Positions 1 to 4,985 of a stretch of 7,530 nt of DNA are shown here, in pieces. This stretch comes from Vulcanimicrobiota bacterium (lineage in GTDB: Bacteria > Vulcanimicrobiota > Vulcanimicrobiia > Vulcanimicrobiales > Vulcanimicrobiaceae). The position numbers and the translations under genes are program-made. Location: the NCBI GenBank assembly GCA_030038335.1, contig JASHPC010000266.1, positions 1-7,530 of the forward strand, given 5' to 3'. The stretch's first letter is position 1. Each line of letters begins with the position of its first letter. The notes beneath the pieces were generated by a model. The model did not search any database. It had not been told where the DNA came from and worked only from the letters and a program-made list of their open reading frames with translations.

Positions 1-1051
1 GTTCTCGCATGACGCCGTGCGGGTAGTGCCGCTCGGCTTCACGCGCAATATCCGACATCGTACGGACGGCATCGACGGGATACGCCCCTCGGGCAGTCTC
101 GCCGGAAAGCATGACGGCGTCCGTGCCGTCGAGGATTGCGTTGGCGACGTCCGTCGCCTCGGCGCGCGTGGGCCGCGACGACGAAATCATCGACTCGAGC
201 ATCTGAGTCGCCGTGACCACCGGTTTTCCGGCGCGATTGCAGCGCGCGATGAGATCTTTTTGAATCATCGGAACCGTTTCGAGAGGGACTTCGATTCCCA
301 GGTCGCCACGCGCAACCATGACGCCGTCGGCCTCTGCGACGATCGCGTCGATGTCTTCGATCGCTTCATGTTTCTCGATCTTCGCGAGCACGGGGACGCT
401 CTTGCCGCGCTCAGCCATGAACGCTTTGACGAGGCGGATGTCCTCGGCGCTGCGCACGAACGAGATCGCGACGTAGTCGACGTCGTGCTCGAGCCCAAAG
501 GCGAGATACTCCAAGTCGCGATCCGTCGGGGCGCGAAGATTCAGCGAGCCATCGGGATAGTTGATGCCTTGCGTTGCACGCAGATCACCGCCGGATTCCA
601 CCGTTGTGACGACGTCCGTCGCATTCGTGTCGACGATGCGCAGCGTGATCTGCCCGTCCTGGAGGTAGATCCGCTTCCCTACCGCGACGTCAAGCGGTAG
701 ATCTCCGTACGAGACGGAGACCGAACGAGTCGTTCCGGCCACGCTCTTCGTCGTGAGCGTGAACGTCGCTCCGCGCTCGAGGTGAATGCTGGCGGCGTCG
801 TGCGCAAGAGGGCCGGTCCGTATCTTCGGTCCCGGGAGATCCTGGAGGATCCCGACGAACGTGCGCAACTTTACAGAAACTTTACGTGCCGTGTCGATTA
901 CCGCCGCATGCTCGTCCGCCGTCCCGTGCGAGAAGTTCAAGCGTAGCACGTTCGCGCCGGCGAGGAGCAGCGAACGTATGACGGCCTCGTCGTGCGTGGC
1001 GGGACCGATCGTCGCGACAATTTTCGTGCGCTTGTGCGTGATGGGTTCCAT
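1..1051 (-). CDS. pyk: Pyruvate kinase, N-terminal 350 residues (C-terminus cut by window edge)
   Basis: This enzyme converts phosphoenolpyruvate and ADP to pyruvate and ATP, the last step of glycolysis, in the cytosol. The frame reads open from ATG at 1051 to the left edge. Visible landmarks are the N-terminal TKIVATIGPA at residues 9-18, NVLRLNFSHG at 34-43 (substrate-binding Arg37), the catalytic-lysine signature VLAKIEKHEA at 221-230 (Lys224, metal ligand Glu226), MVARGDLGIEVP at 245-256 (metal ligand Asp250), and RPTRAEATDVANAILDGT at 293-310. Residues of about 75-170 form the B domain between the two halves of the barrel. Family members are usually about 470 residues, so roughly the last quarter (the C-terminal domain) lies outside. 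The start is supported by AGGAAAG at 1067-1061, nine bases upstream. The gene is divergent from the proline-rich gene at 1153. I see no clear promoter in the short spacer. The residue matching rabbit Glu117 is lysine (GPK, Lys76), typical of potassium-independent enzymes. Confidence 0.97.
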   Translation of the reverse strand, partial: MEPITHKRTKIVATIGPATHDEAVIRSLLLAGANVLRLNFSHGTADEHAAVIDTARKVSVKLRTFVGILQDLPGPKIRTGPLAHDAASIHLERGATFTLTTKSVAGTTRSVSVSYGDLPLDVAVGKRIYLQDGQITLRIVDTNATDVVTTVESGGDLRATQGINYPDGSLNLRAPTDRDLEYLAFGLEHDVDYVAISFVRSAEDIRLVKAFMAERGKSVPVLAKIEKHEAIEDIDAIVAEADGVMVARGDLGIEVPLETVPMIQKDLIARCNRAGKPVVTATQMLESMISSSRPTRAEATDVANAILDGTDAVMLSGETARGAYPVDAVRTMSDIAREAERHYPHGVMRE

Positions 1052-1152
1052 GCCGCACGCCTTTCCTGTGAACGGTCCCCGACTCCGCTCGTGCGGACGC
1101 GCGCGATGTACGCGGGATGACAGCGGCGCTTACCAGCGAAGTAAGGGCCCCA

Positions 1153-2556
1153 ATGAGACGGCGCGACCCTATCGACGAGCGCCGCGACGAGCGACTTGCG
1201 GGCTCTAGCCTTGCGTCGCTGCTGTTGCACCTGCTCGCAGTCGCATTTCTCGTTTCGCTCGCCGCTTCGAGTTCGCAAGAAAGCGCTAACGAAACGACCC
1301 TCGGCGGAGAGATGGTGACGATCTCTCAAGCGCTTCCCGTCACGCATCAGGTCGCGACGCCGCAACCCGTGCGACCACGTCCGCAGCCGCCGCGCCCCAT
1401 CCCACCGCATCCTCACGTGCAGCATCCGGCTCCGCCAAAGCACGTCGCGAGCCGCCCGGTTCAGACTCCTCATCCGATGCTGCATGAGTTGACGCACGTC
1501 GTACCGCACGCGTCGCCGAATCCGACGCCCGTACCCGTCGTGACGCCGCAACCGCTTCCGGTGCCAACGCTCACCGTCGCGGTCGTGCAGCCAACGGTTG
1601 CCCCGACGCCAAAGCCGACCGCGCAGCCGACGCTGAAGCCCGTCCCGACCGAGGCTCCAACGGTGAAGCCCGCTCCGACGGCAAAGCCGGTGCCAACGGC
1701 CGCGCCGACTCCGAAACCTCGGCCGGTGGCGGTGATAACGCCCGCGCCCACGGCTAAGCCGATTCCGACAGCGCGTCCGGCACCCACCGCCGCTCCAACG
1801 CGCGTCCCAACGGCCGCGCCCGCTCCCGTAGCGGCGCGAACGGTCGCGCCGCAGCCAACTGCCGCAGCGACGCCCCGTGCCGTTCCGTCACCGGCTGCAA
1901 AGCCGCACGTCGCGCCGGCAAACACTCCCGGAGTGCCGAGCCCGCGGCCCGTGATCGCGGAGCATCCCGCCGCCGGGCGAGCCTCGCCGGGGCCGCAGAG
2001 CCCGAACGCAGGGCACGCCAAGGTTCCAGAGCGATTGATCGAGCTACCCCCAACGCCCAGACCAACGCCGCGACCGCGCCCGTCTCCAGCGCCGACGCGC
2101 AATCCGTACGCGGGCCTCAATGCGCGTCTGAACGCGCTGCTTCCCAACGGACCCGTCGTACCGCATGAAGGTCACTACATCGGTTCACTCTCTCTCGCCG
2201 GACGGCTCGACCCCACGCCGCCTCCGGACGTCGTCGCTCGGACGAAGTACATTTTCGAGGGAGTCGCCGGCGGCGGAGACGGGACGATCAAGATGTGGGT
2301 GACGAGCATTACGAGGCGCGGTCCCGTGCTCGTCTGCAACGGATGGTTGCTCCATTATCCAGCGACGATCGGTGAAGGCATTCTCACGCCTTCGAACGTC
2401 CACGTTGGACCGGTGAACGGCATCCAAGTTGGAGGGCAGCATCAGGTTCCAAGCGGCTTCTCGGCCGGTATGGATCCGATCGTCATCGGTATGGGAACGA
2501 CGGAGTGCACCCGACGAGCGCTCGTGCCGTTCGCTCCGCCTGCCTCCTCGCCGTAA
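1153..2556 (+). CDS. TonB-like membrane-anchored proline-rich protein with unrecognised C-terminal domain
   Basis: Function unknown. The 467-residue protein has three parts. Residues 1-17 are short, basic and arginine-rich. Residues of about 19-38 form one hydrophobic segment containing SLLLHLLAVAFLVSLA, the layout of TonB/TolA-type inner-membrane anchors with the rest outside. Residues of about 68-316 are a proline-, alanine- and threonine-rich stretch, like the envelope-spanning arm of TonB but longer. Residues 317-467 begin NPYAGLNARLNALLPNG and are rich in glycine, valine and isoleucine, suggesting a beta-rich fold, with two cysteines (395 and 452) that could form a disulfide outside the cytoplasm. 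I do not see the usual TonB C-terminal pattern. An upstream in-frame ATG at 1117 would add 12 residues. I prefer 1153 because TAAGGG lies at 1142-1147 just before it, and 1117 has no good ribosome site. No ExbB/ExbD partner is in the window. It could also be a wall- or surface-linked protein. Coding status is well supported; function is not. Confidence 0.8.
   Translation: MRRRDPIDERRDERLAGSSLASLLLHLLAVAFLVSLAASSSQESANETTLGGEMVTISQALPVTHQVATPQPVRPRPQPPRPIPPHPHVQHPAPPKHVASRPVQTPHPMLHELTHVVPHASPNPTPVPVVTPQPLPVPTLTVAVVQPTVAPTPKPTAQPTLKPVPTEAPTVKPAPTAKPVPTAAPTPKPRPVAVITPAPTAKPIPTARPAPTAAPTRVPTAAPAPVAARTVAPQPTAAATPRAVPSPAAKPHVAPANTPGVPSPRPVIAEHPAAGRASPGPQSPNAGHAKVPERLIELPPTPRPTPRPRPSPAPTRNPYAGLNARLNALLPNGPVVPHEGHYIGSLSLAGRLDPTPPPDVVARTKYIFEGVAGGGDGTIKMWVTSITRRGPVLVCNGWLLHYPATIGEGILTPSNVHVGPVNGIQVGGQHQVPSGFSAGMDPIVIGMGTTECTRRALVPFAPPASSP
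1603..1830 (+). repeat. Degenerate Pro-Thr-Ala-Lys coding repeat in the TonB-like arm
   Basis: About 76 codons (residues 151-226) consist of variants of PTAKP, PTAAPT and PTPKP repeated in tandem. Lysines and a few arginines come at intervals, while acidic residues are almost absent (one glutamate). The repeats are clear at protein level, but synonymous codons vary (ccg/cca/cct/ccc for proline; acg/acc/aca/act for threonine). This suggests old, selected repeats rather than a fresh slippage expansion. Such a stretch is expected to be extended and stiff, and its positive charge would suit contact with peptidoglycan or acidic polymers. That last point is inference. Confidence 0.75.
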
Positions 2557-2569
2557 GAAAGAACGTCCC

Positions 2570-2594
2570 CCAACCGCTTGAAAGCGGTCGTTGG
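2570..2594 (+). terminator. Weak hairpin downstream of the TonB-like gene
   Basis: ACCGCT at 2573-2578 pairs with AGCGGT at 2583-2588 around a TGAA loop. The alternative outer pairing CCAA/TTGG (2570-2573 with 2591-2594) is also possible. It starts 13 bases after the stop codon at 2554-2556, a natural place for a terminator, but no T-run follows. It also overlaps the -35 box of the promoter at 2578-2606, so it may not function as a terminator. Confidence 0.25.
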
Positions 2595-2606
2595 CAGGAG
2601 TAGAAT
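2578..2606 (+). promoter_or_regulatory. Sigma-70-type promoter for the rimP-nusA-infB operon
   Basis: TTGAAA (2578-2583) and TAGAAT (2601-2606) each match the consensus hexamers at five of six positions and are separated by exactly 17 bases. Transcription would start near 2612-2614, giving a leader of about 280 bases before rimP. The predicted start lies directly before the closing stem of the branched RNA fold at 2616-2709, which makes the pair more convincing than either alone. This is a reading of sequence only; no start site has been measured. Confidence 0.55.
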
Positions 2607-2612
2607 TTCGGT

Positions 2613-2711
2613 ACGCTAGCGTGATGCTCGCCTCACAGGAGGGGCAGTTGGAACTGCAAGATCCACCGGGCCACGAACGCCCTGGTGCCCGCGCATAAAA
2701 GAGCGCTAGAA
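2613..2711 (+). ncRNA. Putative structured leader RNA (multi-branched fold), class unknown
   Basis: A closing stem pairs CTAGCG (2616-2621) with CGCTAG (2704-2709). It continues, after an internal loop, as ATGC (2624-2627) with GCAT (2693-2696). Inside are three hairpins in a row. CCTC/GAGG (2631-2634 with 2639-2642) has an ACAG loop. GCAGTT/AACTGC pairs 2644-2649 with 2652-2657. CACCGGGC/GCCCTGGTG pairs 2664-2671 with 2679-2687, with one bulged T. The fold starts within a few bases of the predicted transcription start. I compared it by memory with common riboswitches (TPP, SAM, cobalamin, c-di-GMP, T-box), SRP RNA, 6S RNA, RNase P RNA and tmRNA and recognise none. It may be a cis-acting leader of the rimP operon or a small RNA. 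GC-rich sequence produces chance hairpins, so confidence is modest. Confidence 0.35.
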
Positions 2712-2778
2712 TCGCGCCCTGCGGCAGTCGGCCGTAACCGGCAAGCGCGTTGAGCATCGTAAACACGGAGAATCCAAA

Positions 2779-2808
2779 GAGGGCCGGCCCGCGAGGGTTG
2801 CGGCCCTC
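2779..2808 (+). other. Strong hairpin with GNRA-type loop upstream of rimP
   Basis: GAGGGCCG (2779-2786) is perfectly complementary to CGGCCCTC (2801-2808). Within the 14-base loop, CCC and GGG (2788-2790 with 2795-2797) pair across a GCGA tetraloop of the stable GNRA type. No T-run follows, so it is not a standard intrinsic terminator. On a transcript from the promoter at 2578-2606 it would lie in the middle of the rimP leader. It also covers the -35 box of the weaker promoter candidate at 2798-2826. Confidence 0.45.
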
Positions 2809-2826
2809 CGTGCGTTCGTGTATGCT
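2798..2826 (+). promoter_or_regulatory. Second, weaker promoter candidate for rimP
   Basis: TTGCGG (2798-2803), a 17-base spacer and TATGCT (2821-2826) give a weaker match (roughly 3 and 4 of 6) than the upstream promoter. A start near 2833 would leave a leader of about 60 bases without the structured element, so use of the two promoters could include or skip it. This is a low-confidence call. Confidence 0.25.
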
Positions 2827-2894
2827 ATGAGTCCGTAGATCAAAAGCGTGGGCACGTCCCGCGCTTCGCTGTTCAAAAGGGGGTTCGCGCGGCG

Positions 2895-3413
2895 ATGAGA
2901 GAGGAGCTCGAGGGCGCGTTCGAGCGCGCGCTGGATGCAATCGCTCACGACAACGCGTTCGCACAACTGGAAATATTGCAACACGCTGCGCGCCCGCGCA
3001 AAGGTTCCATCGCGCTCTCAGTGACGATCGATCGTCCGGGCGGCGCGGATCTCGTTCTCTGCGAACGCGTCGCGGCGCGCATCAGCGCAAGCCTCGAAAG
3101 CGTACCGGTGCCGTACGAGTTGAACGTGGAATCAGCCGGTCTCGATCGACAGTTGACGAAGCGCAACGATTACGAACGCTTTGCGGGTATGCGAGCGCGC
3201 ATCGTGACGTCGCTGCTCGTCGACGGCGCGAAGACGCATCGCGGCGTGCTGCGCGGACTACGCGGCGAGAACGTCGTTCTCGACGTCGGAACGCGCGAGC
3301 TTCCGCTTCCCATCGCGACGATCAAATCTGCAAATCTCGAGTTCGATCCGCGCGCCGACCTGCGGCGCGAAAAGCAACGACGGAAAGGCGTCCATGGTAG
3401 AAACGGCAACTGA
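2895..3413 (+). CDS. rimP: Ribosome maturation factor RimP
   Basis: RimP binds the free 30S subunit and helps assemble its head region before translation. The 172-residue protein is slightly longer than the usual 150-160. The N-terminal alpha/beta domain covers about residues 1-80, including the IALSVTIDRPGG strand at 39-50 and the following CERVAARISASLE helix. The junction motif YELNVESAGLDRQL is at 74-87, followed by NDYERFAGM. The C-terminal SH3-like barrel spans about 95-151, and a basic tail (RREKQRRKG) ends the protein. Most family members read V-S-S-P-G-L-D-R-P-L at the junction; here it is V-E-S-A-G-L-D-R-Q-L, so serine and both prolines are replaced while G-L-D-R is kept. A purine-rich ribosome site, AAAAGGGGG, lies about 11 bases before the ATG. 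It is the first gene of the operon, its end overlaps nusA by 20 bases, and it has a long structured leader. Confidence 0.93.
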   Translation: MREELEGAFERALDAIAHDNAFAQLEILQHAARPRKGSIALSVTIDRPGGADLVLCERVAARISASLESVPVPYELNVESAGLDRQLTKRNDYERFAGMRARIVTSLLVDGAKTHRGVLRGLRGENVVLDVGTRELPLPIATIKSANLEFDPRADLRREKQRRKGVHGRNGN

Positions 3414-4599
3414 CGAACGTCTGATCGACGTTCTCCAATCGATCGCGACCGAGCGAAACATCTCGTTCGAGATGCTGCTCGAAGGGCTCGAAGCGGCGCT
3501 GCTGACGGCGTACAAACGCCACTACGGCAGCGAGGCGAACGCGATCGTCATCGTCGATCGGCAGACGGGCGAGTACAAGGTGTTTCATCGGCGCTCGGTC
3601 GTCGAAAACGTCGAAGATCCGAAGCTCGAGGTCTCGCTTCGCGAGGCGGGCGCACCGTATCAGGTCGGCGACTTCTACGACGAAGAAGTGAAGCCGAAAG
3701 ACTTTGGCCGCATCGCCGCGCAGACCGCGAAGCAAGTGATCGTGCAGCGTATCCGGGAAGCCGAGCGCGACACCGTCTTCAACAAGTATACACGCAAGCT
3801 CAACGATCTCGTGACGGGAACGGTCCAGCGTTACGAACAGCGCAACATGTACGTCCTGCTCGAGAATCGGGACGAAGCGATTCTTCCCGTCGGAGAGCAG
3901 GTTCCGGGCGAGATATTCCGCATCGGCGACTTCATTCGTGCATACGTGCTCGACGTGCGAAAATCGCCGAAGGGCCCGCAGGTCGTGCTCTCTCGCACGG
4001 CTGAAGGTCTCGTTCAGCGCCTGCTCGAGCTGGAAGTTCCAGAGCTCGCGAACGGCATCGTCGAAATCATGGCGCTCGCTCGCGAGCCCGGCGTGCGCTC
4101 GAAGGTTGCCGTCCGCAGCCATCGCGCCGAAGTCGATCCGATCGGTGCATGTCTTGGGCCGAAGTCGAGCCGGATTGCAAACGTCTCCGACAACTTGCGC
4201 GGTGAGAAGATCGACATCATTCCGTGGGCACCCGACTATCCGACGTTCATCATGAACTCGCTCGCGCCGGCGAAAGTGATCTCTGTCGAGCTCTTCGACG
4301 ACGACGGCGTCGCGCTCGTGACGGTTCCGGACTACCAGTTGTCGCTTGCGATCGGACGAGACGGTCAGAACGTTCGGCTCGCGGCACGCCTGACCGGATG
4401 GCGGCTCGACATTACGAGCGAAACGGAGACTGCGGCATCACGCGAACGCTACGTCGCGGAGCGCGAAGCGCGCGCGGAAGGCGAGCAAGTCGGCGCACCG
4501 GAAACGGTGGAGTCGCCCGCCGCCGAGGAGCCGGTAGAGGCGGACGCGGAGCTCATTCGCAAGCTGGAGGAGTTCCGTCGCGAGCGCCTTGGAGGCTAG
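3394..4599 (+). CDS. nusA: Transcription termination/antitermination factor NusA (short form)
   Basis: NusA binds RNA polymerase and nascent RNA, promotes pausing and hairpin termination, and takes part in antitermination of rRNA operons. In the 401-residue product the N-terminal polymerase-binding domain covers about residues 1-130, the S1 domain about 136-202 (DLVTGTVQRYEQRNMYVLL at its start), KH1 about 235-285 (DPIGACLGPKSSRI, GEKIDI), and KH2 about 290-345 (AIGRDGQNVRLAARLTGW). An acidic alanine/glutamate-rich tail (about 350-401) replaces the repeat domains of E. coli NusA, as in many non-proteobacterial proteins. The KH1 GxxG loop reads Gly255-Pro-Lys-Ser258, so its second glycine is missing; KH2 keeps Gly321-Arg-Asp-Gly324. 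The ATG at 3394 lies inside the end of rimP, with GGAAAGG at 3382-3388 as ribosome site, so the two genes are probably translationally coupled. Confidence 0.97.
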   Translation: MVETATDERLIDVLQSIATERNISFEMLLEGLEAALLTAYKRHYGSEANAIVIVDRQTGEYKVFHRRSVVENVEDPKLEVSLREAGAPYQVGDFYDEEVKPKDFGRIAAQTAKQVIVQRIREAERDTVFNKYTRKLNDLVTGTVQRYEQRNMYVLLENRDEAILPVGEQVPGEIFRIGDFIRAYVLDVRKSPKGPQVVLSRTAEGLVQRLLELEVPELANGIVEIMALAREPGVRSKVAVRSHRAEVDPIGACLGPKSSRIANVSDNLRGEKIDIIPWAPDYPTFIMNSLAPAKVISVELFDDDGVALVTVPDYQLSLAIGRDGQNVRLAARLTGWRLDITSETETAASRERYVAEREARAEGEQVGAPETVESPAAEEPVEADAELIRKLEEFRRERLGG

Positions 4600-4852
4600 C
4601 AGCGCGCGCGTCCCGATTCGGCAGTGCGTCGGATGCAGGCAACGACTTGCACAAGGGACGCTTGTCCGGTTCGTCCGCGACGGGGGTTCGTGGCTCGGTG
4701 AGCCTGCCGGAACGCGCAGGCGACGGCCCGGACGCGGAGCCTACCTGTGCTCGCGGATATGCGCGGCTGCCGCTGCGAAGAATCGCCGATACCCGGGGCT
4801 TGCATCCGCGGCCGCAGAATACGTGTCCTGGAATGGTTCGGAAAACGCATGA
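4589..4852 (+). CDS. ylxR: YlxR family RNA-binding protein (DUF448)
   Basis: This small basic protein belongs to a family found between nusA and infB in many bacteria. A structure from the family suggests nucleic-acid binding, and a regulatory role has been reported in Bacillus. The 87 residues show the family pattern: PIRQCVGCRQR at 9-19 (Cys13 and Cys16 as CxxC), LVRFVR at 25-30, PGRGAYLC at 47-54, then Cys58. The C13/C16 and C54/C58 pairs could form a metal site, which is inference. The start must be a non-ATG codon. TTG at 4589 is the only initiator codon in frame before the conserved core, and it overlaps the nusA stop by 11 bases, which suggests coupling. GGAGG at 4566-4570 lies rather far upstream (18 bases). 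Confidence 0.88.
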   Translation: MEASSARVPIRQCVGCRQRLAQGTLVRFVRDGGSWLGEPAGTRRRRPGRGAYLCSRICAAAAAKNRRYPGLASAAAEYVSWNGSENA

Positions 4853-4873
4853 ACGTCCATGATTAGCGCAACG

Positions 4874-4889
4874 GCGCGCGGGAGCGCGC
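4874..4889 (+). other. GC-rich hairpin after ylxR
   Basis: GCGCGC (4874-4879) pairs with GCGCGC (4884-4889) across a GGGA loop, which fits the stable GNRA form. It sits 21 bases after the ylxR stop in the 133-base gap before infB. No T-run follows, so it could slow polymerase or protect mRNA ends but is not a standard terminator. Confidence 0.35.
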
Positions 4890-4914
4890 GCTCATGAGGT
4901 AGACGTGGGGCTTG

Positions 4915-4950
4915 CCCAAGCGGGAGGCTCCGCGCCTTCCACGACTTGGG
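4915..4950 (+). other. Two-part hairpin in the infB leader
   Basis: The outer stem CCCAAG/CTTGGG (4915-4920 with 4945-4950) encloses an inner stem GGGAGGC/GCCTTCC (4922-4928 with 4934-4940, one G-T pair) with loop TCCGC. In total 13 base pairs are separated only by a C on one side and ACGA on the other. A competing short stem, GCTT/AAGC (4910-4913 with 4918-4921), uses the same 5' arm. The element ends 35 bases before the infB start, and GGGAGG, a ribosome-site-like sequence, is buried inside it. Possible roles are control of infB translation or mRNA processing; neither is shown. Confidence 0.45.
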
Positions 4951-4985
4951 GCCTTCGGTGCGCACGACGTATCGAAGTGTAAGAC

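Noticed and set aside
17..700. Plus-strand open frame of 227 codons
   Set aside because: It lies antisense to pyruvate kinase, whose motifs are unmistakable on the minus strand. The composition (many R, D, H) is that of a GC-rich shadow frame.
1068..1152. Divergent promoters between pyk and the TonB-like gene
   Set aside because: Some promoters must be nearby, but no hexamer pair with 16-18 base spacing matched well enough on either strand to report.
1603..1830. CRISPR-like or recent tandem DNA repeat
   Set aside because: The repetition is at protein level with varied synonymous codons and no regular spacers, so it is a coding low-complexity tract.
1470..2147. Glycine/valine-rich minus-strand frame of 225 codons
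   Set aside because: It is the mirror of the proline/threonine/alanine codons of the TonB-like arm; the G-A-V-G repeats are simply the reverse complement of that repeat.
2557..2894. A tRNA (for example initiator tRNA, as upstream of rimP in E. coli) or known riboswitch
   Set aside because: I looked on both strands for T-loop (GTTCGA-type) and acceptor-stem signals and for TPP, SAM, cobalamin, c-di-GMP and T-box cores; none is present.
2185..2964. Minus-strand open frame of 259 codons crossing the intergenic region
   Set aside because: It has a few protein-like stretches, including a C-P-S-C motif, but it is antisense to both the TonB-like gene's end and rimP, has no ribosome site I can see and matches no family. 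Long open frames are common in this GC-rich DNA.
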